12,854 nt of DNA from Opitutia bacterium (lineage in GTDB: Bacteria > Verrucomicrobiota > Verrucomicrobiia > Opitutales > Opitutaceae), in NCBI GenBank assembly GCA_025351035.1, contig JANXWT010000474.1:1-12854 (forward strand), given 5' to 3'. Below, piece after piece: positions 1-7,351 of this stretch. Both the position numbers and the translations under genes were made by a program. The stretch's first letter is position 1. Every line of letters starts with the position of its first letter. Below the pieces are notes generated by a model that was not told the origin of the DNA, searched no databases, and saw nothing but the letters and a program-made list of their open reading frames with translations.

Positions 1-77
1 TTTGATTGCATCGGAGGATGGCGCTCCTTCAACTCGCCACCCTTTTCCATTACGCCTGCCTCCAATTCCGGAGTCAC

Positions 78-85
78 AGGGGGAA
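78..85 (+). promoter_or_regulatory. Shine-Dalgarno-like site of rplY
   Basis: AGGGGGAA lies 7 bases before the ATG at 93. It decides the start of rplY against the longer open frame and is the clearest purine-rich ribosome binding site in the window. Confidence 0.55.
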
Positions 86-92
86 CGAAACC

Positions 93-872
93 ATGAAGAA
101 ATTCCAACTCACCGTCACGTCCCGCGAGGGCACAGGTCGCAGCGCCTCCCGGCGCCTGCGCAAGGCCGCGAAAATCCCGGCCATCCTCTACGGCAAGCAC
201 ACCAAGCCCGAAAATCTGGCCATCAGCGCGCCGGAATTTATCAAACTCCTCAAGGAGATCGCCGGCCGTGCCGCGCTCATCGAGCTCAAGCGCGATGCCG
301 GCGCCACGGCTCTTTCGATCCTGCAGGAAATCCAACGGGATCCGATTACGGACAAATATCTCCACCTCGATCTTCAGGAAGTGAAGGAGAACGAGAAGAT
401 GGTGATCAGCGTCACCGTGCACGTTGTGGGTGATGCCTACGGTGTTTTGAAAGAGAACGGCATTCTTGAGAATGCACTGCACCGCCTGCGTATCCGCTGC
501 TTGCCGCAGGATCTGCCTGATTTTATCAACGTCGACGTTACCGAACTCAAGGTCGGCGAGGCCATCCACATCAGCGATCTCAAGGCTCTCAAGGGCGTCG
601 AGTTCATGGATGACCCCAGCCAAGTGGTCGTCCTCGTTGCCGAGCCGCCCGCCGAGGAAGTCGTCGCGGTCGTCGCTGCGCCCGTCGAGGGTGCTGTGCC
701 CGCCGATGGTGCCGCCGCTCCCGCGGCCGGTGCCGCTGGTGCCGCAGCGCCCGCTGCTGGCGACGCCAAAGCTGGCGCCGCTCCGGCCAAGGGTGCTGCA
801 CCCGCCAAGGGGGCCGCTCCAACTCCCGCCGCCGCTGGCGACAAGAAGCCCGCCGCTCCCGCCAAGAAGTAA
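93..872 (+). CDS. rplY: 50S ribosomal protein L25/general stress protein Ctc, with long Ala/Pro-rich tail
   Basis: L25 of the long (CTC/TL5) type binds 5S rRNA in the large ribosomal subunit. The 259-residue product begins MKKFQLTVTSREGTGRSASR, typical of the family's N-terminal 5S rRNA-binding beta-barrel, with the RRLRKAAKIPAILYG segment. A second CTC-type domain follows at about residues 95-182 (VHVVGDAYGVLKENG, LPDFINVDVTELKVGEAIHI). From about residue 182 to the end the protein is low-complexity Ala/Pro/Gly/Lys, with a short tandem repeat. Plain CTC proteins are roughly 180-220 residues, so the tail is an extension. The ATG at 93 is chosen because the homologous start is MKKFQLTV and AGGGGGA lies about 7 bases upstream, the only strong Shine-Dalgarno-like site in the window. 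The frame stays open back to position 6, but that part does not resemble L25. It is the first gene of the block; pth follows after 59 bp. Confidence 0.95.
   Translation: MKKFQLTVTSREGTGRSASRRLRKAAKIPAILYGKHTKPENLAISAPEFIKLLKEIAGRAALIELKRDAGATALSILQEIQRDPITDKYLHLDLQEVKENEKMVISVTVHVVGDAYGVLKENGILENALHRLRIRCLPQDLPDFINVDVTELKVGEAIHISDLKALKGVEFMDDPSQVVVLVAEPPAEEVVAVVAAPVEGAVPADGAAAPAAGAAGAAAPAAGDAKAGAAPAKGAAPAKGAAPTPAAAGDKKPAAPAKK
777..821 (+). repeat. In-frame 18-bp tandem repeat in the L25 tail
   Basis: Two full copies (777-794 and 795-812) and a half copy (813-821) encode AAPAKG, AAPAKG, AAP. The copies differ at several third positions (GGT/GGG, CCG/CCC, GCC/GCT), so the repeat is better conserved as protein than as DNA. 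This suggests an old duplication or selection on amino-acid composition. Confidence 0.7.
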
Positions 873-880
873 TTTCCGTC

Positions 881-910
881 GACGGCCTGTCCGCCACCGG
901 GCGGGCCGTC
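881..910 (+). terminator. Stem-loop between rplY and pth, possible weak terminator
   Basis: GACGGCC (881-887) pairs with GGCCGTC (904-910). An inner CGCC/GGCG stem can stack on it, with a 4-base loop and a one-sided bulge. The downstream sequence (TTGCACAACGTTCTTT) is only partly T-rich, so this may be a partial terminator that lowers pth expression relative to rplY, or a stabilising 3' end for the ribosomal protein message. Confidence 0.4.
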
Positions 911-931
911 TTGCACAACGTTCTTTGAGAC

Positions 932-1531
932 ATGTCCGTCACGCTCATCGCTGGACTGGGCAACCCCGGGAAAGAATACGCCGGCACGCGCCACAACTTG
1001 GGCTTTGTCCTTGTTGAAGCGCTCGCCGCCGCGGAAGGCCTCAAGTGGAAAAACGAAACCCGCTTTGAGGCCGCCGTCGCCCGTTGGGATGTCCGGCCCG
1101 GAGTCACGCGACTGCTGATCAAACCGCAGACCTATATGAACGACAGCGGGCGCGCCGTGCGCACGCTGCTTGATTTCCACAAGGTCCCGGTCGAACAGCT
1201 CATCGTGGCCTACGACGATCTCACGATCGACGTGGGTTGCCTGAAGGTTTCCGTGCGCGGCAGCGCCGGCGGCCACAACGGTGTGGCCAGCCTGCTCGAG
1301 CACGTCGGCAGCGGATTCGTCCGCTACCGGCTCGGCATCGGGGCCGCGCGACCGGCGGAGATGGACATCAAGGACTTTGTGCTCGGCAAGTTTTCACCTG
1401 AAGAATCAACCATCATAGAACAACAACTCACCACTTTCGTGGACGGCCTCCGCCTGCTGATTGACAGCGGGCCCGCCCAGGCCATGAATAGCCTCAACCG
1501 CAGAGACAGAAATGAAACCGACCAACCGTAA
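932..1531 (+). CDS. pth: Peptidyl-tRNA hydrolase
   Basis: Pth is a cytosolic esterase that frees tRNA from peptidyl-tRNAs dropped by ribosomes, an essential recycling step. The 199-residue product has the full Pth pattern: the N-terminal LIAGLGNPGKEYAGTRHNLG with N11 and the catalytic His21, the KPQTYMN motif ending in N70, YDDL with D95 matching the catalytic Asp region, and the GSAGGHNG motif with N116. Length is normal for the family. The ATG at 932 gives the canonical N-terminus (MSVTLIAGLGNPG). Only a weak GAG lies just upstream. The gene follows rplY, a common pairing in bacteria, and its last 20 bp overlap the start of rpsF, so rpsF translation is probably coupled to it. The C-terminus past about residue 185 (NRRDRNETDQP) is polar and variable. 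Confidence 0.97.
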   Translation: MSVTLIAGLGNPGKEYAGTRHNLGFVLVEALAAAEGLKWKNETRFEAAVARWDVRPGVTRLLIKPQTYMNDSGRAVRTLLDFHKVPVEQLIVAYDDLTIDVGCLKVSVRGSAGGHNGVASLLEHVGSGFVRYRLGIGAARPAEMDIKDFVLGKFSPEESTIIEQQLTTFVDGLRLLIDSGPAQAMNSLNRRDRNETDQP

Positions 1532-1808
1532 ATACCGCGCCACCTTCATCCTCGACAACCGCGGCAAGGAAGACTCCGTCGACCAGATCATCGACGGCGT
1601 GAAGAAAGAGATCGTCGCCGTCAGCGGCGAAGTCACCGCCGTCGAGAACATCGGCCGCAAGGATTTTGCCCGCAAGACCGACAACCAGTTTCCGTCGGGC
1701 GTCTATGTGCAGATGGACTTTTCGGCCCCGGCCGGAGCGCCCGCGCAGTTGCACGAGCGCCTGCGTCTGAACGCCAACGTCTACCGCGCCCTTGTCGAGA
1801 GCGCCTGA
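1512..1808 (+). CDS. rpsF: 30S ribosomal protein S6
   Basis: S6 is a small-subunit protein that binds the central domain of 16S rRNA together with S18. The 98-residue product has the expected length. It opens with KYRATFILDNRGKEDSVDQI, a divergent version of the usual S6 first beta-strand, followed by an amphipathic helix (IIDGVKKEIVAVSGEV), the ENIGRKDFARKTDNQFPSGVYVQMDF core, and a final helix (LHERLRLNANVYRALV). The ATG at 1512 lies inside the end of pth (20 bp overlap), with a weak purine stretch (AGAGACAGAA) before it. Position between pth and ssb supports the call, since rpsF-ssb is a widespread pair. The usual partner rpsR (S18) is not found downstream in this cluster. Divergence from the standard S6 sequence is the only reason for less than full certainty. 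Confidence 0.93.
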   Translation: MKPTNRKYRATFILDNRGKEDSVDQIIDGVKKEIVAVSGEVTAVENIGRKDFARKTDNQFPSGVYVQMDFSAPAGAPAQLHERLRLNANVYRALVESA

Positions 1809-1837
1809 GCGCGTTTTCGCCGTCCGCCCAACTCCCC

Positions 1838-2299
1838 ATGGCCAACCTCAATAAAGTAATGCTGATCGGCAACCTCACGCGCGACCCGGAACTCCGGGTC
1901 ACGCCGAAGGGCACCGCCATCTGCACGTTCAGCCTCGCCGTCAACCGCAAATTCAAGGACGAGAGCGGTGGCGAGCGCGAAGAGGTGACCTACGTCGACA
2001 TCGAGGCGTGGGGCAAGTCAGGCGAGACTGTCTCGAAATATTGCACGAAAGGCCGCCCGCTCTTTGTCGAAGGCCGTCTCCGCCTCGACCAGTGGGAGGA
2101 CAAGAACACGAAAGAAAAGCGCAGCCGCATGAAAGTCGTGCTCGAGAACTTCCAATTTCTTGGCAGCCGCGGCGACAGCCCTGTCGGCGGCGGCGAAGGT
2201 GGCGAGACTCGCTACGCGGCACCCGCATCCCGCCCGGCCGCTCCCAAGCCCGCGGCACCCGCGCCGCAGGAAAATCTCGACGAAGACGTGCCATTCTGA
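1838..2299 (+). CDS. ssb: Single-stranded DNA-binding protein
   Basis: SSB coats single-stranded DNA at replication forks and repair sites and recruits partner proteins through its C-terminal tip. The 153-residue product has an OB-fold at about residues 4-108 with family hallmarks: LNKVMLIGNLTRDPELR, GTAICTFSLAVNR, and the VDIEAWGKSGETVSKYCTKG and FVEGRLRLDQW segments. A Gly/Ala/Pro-rich linker (about 111-145) follows, and the protein ends in the acidic tip DEDVPF, the partner-binding peptide. The ATG at 1838 is 29 bp after rpsF. The bases before it are pyrimidine-rich (AACTCCCC), with no Shine-Dalgarno site. It lies in the rpsF-ssb-rplI-dnaB block, which links replication with ribosome synthesis. 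Confidence 0.97.
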   Translation: MANLNKVMLIGNLTRDPELRVTPKGTAICTFSLAVNRKFKDESGGEREEVTYVDIEAWGKSGETVSKYCTKGRPLFVEGRLRLDQWEDKNTKEKRSRMKVVLENFQFLGSRGDSPVGGGEGGETRYAAPASRPAAPKPAAPAPQENLDEDVPF

Positions 2300-2349
2300 G
2301 CCGTCGGCGTTCCCGAATTTACTACAATAACATCAACCTAGTTTAGAAC

Positions 2350-2826
2350 ATGGCTCACAGCGAAATTCTCCTCATCAAAGCAGTCGACGGCCTCGGGGCC
2401 GAGGGCGACTTGGTCAAAGTCCGCGCCGGTTACGCGCGCAATTTCCTCCTGCCTCAGGGCAAGGCGATGCCTCTGACCCAGGCGAACCGCAAGCGCGTCG
2501 AGGCTCTCAAGAAGGCCCGCGTCACCCGCGAGTCCAAGGAACTCGAGGGTGCCACCGTGTTGTCCAAGCAGATCGAGAAGGCCGGCATCGCGATCGCTGT
2601 GAAAACGGGCGAAGGTGGCAAACTCTTCGGAGCCGTCACCGCGAACGACATTCACGAGAAGCTGGCTGCTGCCGGCATCACCGTGGAGAAGCGCCGCATC
2701 CATCTTGGCCAGCCCGTCAAGACGCTCGGCAAGCACGCCGTGAACATCAGGCTGCACGCCGACGTGACGGTTGAACTCACGTTCGACGTCGTCTCCGAAA
2801 ACCCGATCGTCCCCGCCGCGGAGTAA
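2350..2826 (+). CDS. rplI: 50S ribosomal protein L9
   Basis: L9 binds 23S rRNA domain V near the base of the L1 stalk and helps keep the reading frame. The 158-residue product has the N-terminal signature (LLIKAVDGLGAEGDLVKV, GYARNFLLPQGKAMPLT), a long connecting helix (about residues 45-80), and the C-terminal domain (GGKLFGAVTANDIHEKL ... VEKRRIHL, LGKHAVNIRLHADVTVEL). It is slightly longer than the usual ~150 residues because of a short N-terminal addition (MAHSE) and the tail NPIVPAAE. The start lies 50 bp after ssb, in an AT-richer gap with no Shine-Dalgarno site and no S18 gene. dnaB follows 28 bp downstream, as in many bacteria. Confidence 0.97.
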   Translation: MAHSEILLIKAVDGLGAEGDLVKVRAGYARNFLLPQGKAMPLTQANRKRVEALKKARVTRESKELEGATVLSKQIEKAGIAIAVKTGEGGKLFGAVTANDIHEKLAAAGITVEKRRIHLGQPVKTLGKHAVNIRLHADVTVELTFDVVSENPIVPAAE

Positions 2827-2854
2827 CGTCCCTGCGACGTTGCCGCCTTTGGAT

Positions 2855-4264
2855 ATGGCCCAGTCGCTCGACAGCCCAAGGCGTGCCGCGCCGGTCAGCG
2901 ACCAAGCTTTCCCGGCGGCCGCTCCCGACCGTTCGCCGCCGCACAGCCGGGAAGCAGAGGAGCATGTCATCGCCTGCTGCCTGCTCGACGGCAGTGACAC
3001 CGTCGCGCGCTGCCTCGAGGCCAGATTATCAGCGGAGACATTTTTTTCCCAAGCGAACCGACTGCTCTTCCAGATTATCGTCGAGCTTTATCAGAAAAGT
3101 CCGCCGGTGACGTTGGAGGTTCTCGCCGAGGAGCTGACCACGCGTCGCCAGCTCGAAGCCGTGGGTGGCTTTGCGTATCTGATGCAGGTCACGGGGAAAA
3201 TCCCCACGACGGCGCACGCGGGCTACTTTATCGAAAAGGTTCGGGAGAAACACCTGTTGCGCGAGCTGATCAAGGTGGCGACCGGCGCGGTGGAACAATG
3301 TTACGGTTTCGCCGGCGGGCTCGAGGAGTTCGTCGACAAAGTGGAGCAGGACCTCTTCAAGGTCACCCAGGACCGCGTCAGTGACAGCGCGCAGGAGATC
3401 AAGGAATCGATGAAGGAGGCCAATACCGTCATCGCCAAACTGCTCATGAAAAAGGGCGAGCTGACGGGTGTCACTTCGGGCTTCAAGGATCTCGATGGAT
3501 ATACTTTCGGCTTTCAGCGTCAGGAAATGATCGTCGTCGCCGCGCGGCCTTCGATGGGCAAGACAAGCCTGGCACTCAACATCGCCGAGGCCGCCGCCAT
3601 GCCCAAGCCCGGCCGGGCCGACCCGGTCGCAACGCTCGTGTTTTCGCTCGAAATGAGTTCGTCGCAGCTCGCCTTGCGCATGCTATGCTCGCGTGCCCGC
3701 GTGAACATCAAGCTGCTGCGAGACGGCCTCGTCAGCCGCGACGGCCGTGAGGTCGACGCCCTTGGCCAGACCGCCAAGGAATTTCAGAAAGCCCCCATCC
3801 TGATCGACGACTCCAGTAACCTCACGATCATGGAGATGCGGGCCAAGGCCCGCCGCCTGTATGCCCGAAAAAAACTCGGACTGATCATCGTCGATTATCT
3901 CCAGTTGGTGAGTGGTTCCGATGCCCGGGCACCGCGCGAACAGCAGGTCGCCGAAGTTTCCCGCGGATTAAAGGCGATGGCGAAGGAACTAGATCTCCCG
4001 GTCATTGTTCTAAGCCAGCTCAACCGTTCGTCGGAAAAGGAAAATCGCGCTCCGCGCTTGTCGGACTTGCGTGAATCCGGCTCCATCGAACAGGATGCTG
4101 ACGTTGTGCTGATGCTTTCCCGCCCCAAGGATTCCGACGAAAAATTCCAAACCGCCTCCACTGCCGCCGATTTAATCATTGCCAAGCAACGCAACGGGCC
4201 GGTAGGAGAATTAAAACTAACTTTCCTTCAAGAGATTACGCGCTTTGAAAACTTCACTCCATAG
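2855..4264 (+). CDS. dnaB: Replicative DNA helicase DnaB
   Basis: DnaB is the hexameric 5'-3' helicase that unwinds DNA at the replication fork. The 469-residue product has a proline-rich N-terminal lead (1-31) and the DnaB N-terminal domain (about 32-135, REAEEHVIACCLLDG). A linker follows, then a RecA-like ATPase domain (about 203-469). Walker A is ARPSMGKTS with K236 and T237; Walker B is LGLIIVDYLQ with D347. SQLNRSSE (387-394), LRESGSIEQDADVV and AKQRNGP are the other standard DnaB motifs. The usual TGG before the ATPase core reads TFG here (YTFGFQRQ). The ATG at 2855 is chosen over the upstream in-frame start at 2771, because the extra 28 residues overlap rplI and are low-complexity. 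There is no Shine-Dalgarno site. The last 20 bp overlap the bamA frame, and a terminator-like hairpin begins in the stop codon. No intein is seen. Confidence 0.97.
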   Translation: MAQSLDSPRRAAPVSDQAFPAAAPDRSPPHSREAEEHVIACCLLDGSDTVARCLEARLSAETFFSQANRLLFQIIVELYQKSPPVTLEVLAEELTTRRQLEAVGGFAYLMQVTGKIPTTAHAGYFIEKVREKHLLRELIKVATGAVEQCYGFAGGLEEFVDKVEQDLFKVTQDRVSDSAQEIKESMKEANTVIAKLLMKKGELTGVTSGFKDLDGYTFGFQRQEMIVVAARPSMGKTSLALNIAEAAAMPKPGRADPVATLVFSLEMSSSQLALRMLCSRARVNIKLLRDGLVSRDGREVDALGQTAKEFQKAPILIDDSSNLTIMEMRAKARRLYARKKLGLIIVDYLQLVSGSDARAPREQQVAEVSRGLKAMAKELDLPVIVLSQLNRSSEKENRAPRLSDLRESGSIEQDADVVLMLSRPKDSDEKFQTASTAADLIIAKQRNGPVGELKLTFLQEITRFENFTP

Positions 4265-6599
4265 CCCGGTGACCCGGGCTTTTTCAGTCATTTTCTTTTT
4301 CATGGCCGCCGTCACGGGCGTCTTCGCCCAAACTGCGGCTTCCGGCCAGCCGCCGGGACCGCCGGCAAAAATCGGCACGGTCACGGTGAAATTCGTGGGC
4401 GTGGCCAACGTCAGTGAGCAAGTCGTGCGCGCTAATATGGCGCTACGCGAAGCTGCCGACATCGACGAGGCGACGATTGATCGCGATATCCGTTCGCTCT
4501 ACAAGACCGGGCTCTTCGAGTTCATCGAGGTCAAGCGCGAGGCACTCCCGGGCAATATCGTGAACCTCGTCGTCGAGGTTACTCCGAAATTCCGCGTGCT
4601 GGCGGTCAAATTCGAGGGCAATCGCGCGGTGAAGAGCTCGCGTCTGGCCAAAGAGGCCAAAACCGTGGCCAACGGCGCGCTTGACGAGCGCCAAATTAAG
4701 ACCGATTCGGAAAAGATTTTCGAGTATTACCAAAAACAGGGATATAATCAGGCGCAGGTGACCTACGCGGTCGACCGTGACCGCAACACCGGTTTCGGCA
4801 CCGTCACATTCAAGATCCGCGAGGGTGCCGCGGTCCGCATCAGTGCCATCAAGTTCGTCGGCAACGACCATGTGAAGACCCGCAAGCTCAAGAAGGAGAT
4901 GGATACGAGTTCCTGGCACATGTTCTCTTGGCTGACGGGCGGCGGTCGATTCAAAGATGACAAATTCGAGGAGGACCTCGACAAGCTGCGCGATTACTAC
5001 AAAGAGCAGGGGTTTCTGGATGTGGAACTCGCCGAAGACAAAGTTAGCTTTGATTATCCTTCCCCGAGCAAACTCGTTATCACCATCCGAGTGAAAGAAG
5101 GCCGCCGGTATCGCGTCGGCGACATCACCTTTTCAGGCAGCAAGCTTTACCCGGAAACGTTGCTCCGCCTGCTGCCGAGGCAGAAAAAAGGCATGGTTTT
5201 CGTCCCGACGAAACTCGACAAGGACGTGGAGGGAATCGAGGACTTCTACGGCCGCGAAGGGTATCTCGACACGCGGGTGCGTCTGGTGCGTAAACCCAAT
5301 CTGAAGACCAACAACATCGACGTTGAATACCAAATTACCGAGAGCGAAAAATTTCAGGTTGAGTCGATTAAGATCGAGGGCAATACCAAGACCAAGAGCA
5401 TCGTCATCATTCGCGAACTGGTGCTCGGTCCCGGGGACGTGTTTGATTCGGTGCGCATGAAAATCAGCAAGGCGCGTCTCGAGAACTCGCGCTTTTTCGA
5501 CGACGTAAACGTCACGCCCGAGTCGACGAACATCCCCGGCCGCCGTAATTTGAAGGTCGCGCTCAAGGAAGCCCGCACGGGCAACCTGACTTTCGGGGCC
5601 GGATTCAGCTCGCTCGAAAAGGCCGTTATTTTCACCGAAATCACCCAGTCCAATTTCGATCTCTTCAACCGCCGTTCTTTCTTTCAAGGTGCCGGGCAGA
5701 AATTTCGCCTGCGCCTTCAACTCGGCTCCCAGTCGAGTGAAATCGTGCTGGCGTTTGAGGAACCGTGGCTCTTCCAGCGCGAACTCGCCCTAGGTTTCCA
5801 GATCTTCCGTTCGACTTCCGAATTCAACAGCACGTTCTACACTGAAATTCGCACCGGCGGGCAAATCTACTTGCGGAAGCGCCTTTTTGAACTCGTCGAG
5901 GGCACGCTCACTTACACCTATGAAATAGTCGACATCAAGGATGTCGCCCCGAGCGCTCCGGCGTCAATCCAGGGCCAGGCTGGCCAGTCGAAAATCTCGA
6001 AAGTTGGCTTCTCGCTTTTGCGAGATACGCGGAACAAGATTGTCAACACGACCAATGGCAATCGCATCGAGCTGATTACCGAAGTGGCCGGCGGTCCCTT
6101 GAGCGGCGACGTGAATTACTACCGTTTTGAGGCCAAGGGTTCTCAGTTCCTGCCGGTCTTCGAATTTCAAGATCAAGTCCTCGCCTTTATTGGGCGAGCG
6201 GGTGTCGTGGAGAATTTTGGCAAGAGCAAGTCGGTGCCGTTCTTCGACCAATACTTCCTCGGAGGTCCGCAGACTCTGCGCGGATTTGAATTCCGCGAGG
6301 TCGGCCCGAAAAATAGCCTCGGCGAGCCGATCGGCGGCAAGACCTATGGCTTTTTCAGTGCCGAGTATTCCTTTGACGTCGTGAAGCCCATTCGCTTTGC
6401 CGTCTTTTACGACGCCGGGTTCGTCAACCTTGATGCTTACGACTTTAACCCGCGCAACTACAACGACAACTTCGGATTCGGCTTGCGCCTGTTCGTCGCC
6501 GGTGCACCCCTGAGTCTTGATTTTGGTATTCCACTCACTTCGGATCACTTCAACAAGAAGGGGAGCCAATTTAATTTCTCCTTCGGCACCCGCTTCTAA
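4245..6599 (+). CDS. bamA: Outer membrane protein assembly factor BamA
   Basis: BamA is the Omp85-family core of the machine that folds beta-barrel proteins into the outer membrane. The 784-residue product has a signal peptide (about 1-28, hydrophobic FSVIFFFMAAVTG, likely cut after VFA). Five POTRA domains follow (about 43-114, 117-193, 196-285, 288-366, 369-443), recognised by repeated strand-helix patterns such as VKFEGNRAVK, IKFVGNDHV, ITFSGSKLY and IKIEGNTKTK. The barrel (about 447-784) has the conserved LRGF at 678-681 and ends in a terminal Phe (FSFGTRF), as barrel sorting signals do. The start is uncertain. TTG 4245 has a weak AAGAGA upstream and gives a good signal peptide. GTG 4269, inside the hairpin, gives a shorter but usable one. 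ATG 4302 leaves too little signal peptide. The frame overlaps dnaB by 20 bp, and skp follows after 18 bp. Confidence 0.95.
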   Translation: MKTSLHSPVTRAFSVIFFFMAAVTGVFAQTAASGQPPGPPAKIGTVTVKFVGVANVSEQVVRANMALREAADIDEATIDRDIRSLYKTGLFEFIEVKREALPGNIVNLVVEVTPKFRVLAVKFEGNRAVKSSRLAKEAKTVANGALDERQIKTDSEKIFEYYQKQGYNQAQVTYAVDRDRNTGFGTVTFKIREGAAVRISAIKFVGNDHVKTRKLKKEMDTSSWHMFSWLTGGGRFKDDKFEEDLDKLRDYYKEQGFLDVELAEDKVSFDYPSPSKLVITIRVKEGRRYRVGDITFSGSKLYPETLLRLLPRQKKGMVFVPTKLDKDVEGIEDFYGREGYLDTRVRLVRKPNLKTNNIDVEYQITESEKFQVESIKIEGNTKTKSIVIIRELVLGPGDVFDSVRMKISKARLENSRFFDDVNVTPESTNIPGRRNLKVALKEARTGNLTFGAGFSSLEKAVIFTEITQSNFDLFNRRSFFQGAGQKFRLRLQLGSQSSEIVLAFEEPWLFQRELALGFQIFRSTSEFNSTFYTEIRTGGQIYLRKRLFELVEGTLTYTYEIVDIKDVAPSAPASIQGQAGQSKISKVGFSLLRDTRNKIVNTTNGNRIELITEVAGGPLSGDVNYYRFEAKGSQFLPVFEFQDQVLAFIGRAGVVENFGKSKSVPFFDQYFLGGPQTLRGFEFREVGPKNSLGEPIGGKTYGFFSAEYSFDVVKPIRFAVFYDAGFVNLDAYDFNPRNYNDNFGFGLRLFVAGAPLSLDFGIPLTSDHFNKKGSQFNFSFGTRF
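4263..4284 (+). terminator. Intrinsic-terminator-like hairpin at the dnaB/bamA junction
   Basis: AGCCCGG (4263-4269) pairs perfectly with CCGGGCT (4274-4280) around the loop TGAC, and five T residues follow (4280-4284). The stem begins in the dnaB stop codon and lies inside the predicted signal-peptide coding region of bamA. It has the shape of a rho-independent terminator, but it would cut the transcript within the start of bamA. It may therefore act as a partial terminator or attenuator, or bamA may have its own start downstream. Confidence 0.6.
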
Positions 6600-6617
6600 A
6601 ACAACCCTGCAAATTCT

Positions 6618-7304
6618 ATGAATAAGATCATCCGCACCCTCGCCGGCCTGTTTACTCTCGGCGTCGTCACCACGACGTTGCAGGCACAGCCGGCCATTAA
6701 ACTCGTCACGGTCGACATGATGTCGCTGTTCGACAAGCACTACAAGACGGAGGAAGCCAACGCGAAGTTCAACGACGCCGCGCAGAAGGCCCAAGAGCAG
6801 CTCGACGCACTGAACAAGAACATTCAGGCCGTTGCCGACGAATACAAGGAAATGGTAGAGCAGTCCAAGAACACCGTGCTGACGCCGGACGCGCGCACTC
6901 AGAAGGAAACCGAGGCGCAAAAGAAGATCGAGGAGTTTCAGCGTTTGCAGGCCGAGGCTCAGAATTTTCGCGCCAACACCCAGCGTTCGCTTCAGCAGCG
7001 CGTGAAGACGCACCGCGATCTCCTCCTTGAGGAGATTAGCAAGATCGTCACCGATACTGCCAAGCGCAAGAGCGCTACGCTCGTGCTGGATCGCTCGGGC
7101 CCGAACCTGCTCGGCGTTCCCTCTGTCATTTACTCCGACCCGGCCTACGACATCACCGACGAAGTGGCGGCGGAAATCAATAAGGACCGCCCGCCAGCAC
7201 CAGCCGCTTCTTCCGCCGCTCCGGCCAAGCCAAACGCGGCCGCGCCACAGTTCACGGTGCCAAACGTCACTGCCAAGCCCGCCGATCCAGTGAAGAAACC
7301 GTAA
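6618..7304 (+). CDS. skp: Skp/OmpH-family periplasmic chaperone
   Basis: Skp-type proteins hold unfolded outer-membrane proteins in the periplasm and deliver them to BamA. The 228-residue product has a signal peptide (1-23, charged MNKIIR, hydrophobic core, cut after LQA). A short beta-strand segment follows (IKLVTVDMMSLFDKHYKTEEA), equivalent to the OmpH start. A long charged coiled coil runs over about residues 42-150, rich in Gln, Glu, Lys and Ala, then the closing segment SATLVLDRSGPNLLGVPSVIYSDPAYDITDEVAAEIN typical of OmpH proteins. About 37 residues of Ala/Pro/Lys-rich tail (192-228) are added beyond the usual end. Lying 18 bp after bamA and before lpxD, it matches the classic bamA-skp-lpxD order. 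A strong terminator follows the stop codon. Confidence 0.93.
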   Translation: MNKIIRTLAGLFTLGVVTTTLQAQPAIKLVTVDMMSLFDKHYKTEEANAKFNDAAQKAQEQLDALNKNIQAVADEYKEMVEQSKNTVLTPDARTQKETEAQKKIEEFQRLQAEAQNFRANTQRSLQQRVKTHRDLLLEEISKIVTDTAKRKSATLVLDRSGPNLLGVPSVIYSDPAYDITDEVAAEINKDRPPAPAASSAAPAKPNAAAPQFTVPNVTAKPADPVKKP

Positions 7305-7315
7305 GTATTCTTGCC

Positions 7316-7345
7316 AAGCCCTGTTCAAGCGAACAGGGCTTTTTT
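7316..7345 (+). terminator. Rho-independent terminator after skp
   Basis: AAGCCCTGTTC (7316-7326) pairs perfectly with GAACAGGGCTT (7331-7341) around the loop AAGC, and the strand runs into six T residues (7340-7345). It lies 12 bp after the skp stop codon and ends 6 bp before the lpxD start codon. Confidence 0.9.
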
Positions 7346-7351
7346 GTCGTT

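Noticed and set aside
1..92. Promoter or leader structure upstream of rplY
   Set aside because: Only 4-bp inverted repeats (GGAG/CTCC) and no paired -35/-10 boxes were found. The true upstream region may lie outside the window.
5964..7328. 454-codon open frame on the minus strand opposite the bamA end and skp
   Set aside because: It lies fully antisense to two clearly identified genes, and its protein is compositionally odd with no recognisable domain. Long antisense open frames are expected in GC-rich DNA with this codon bias.
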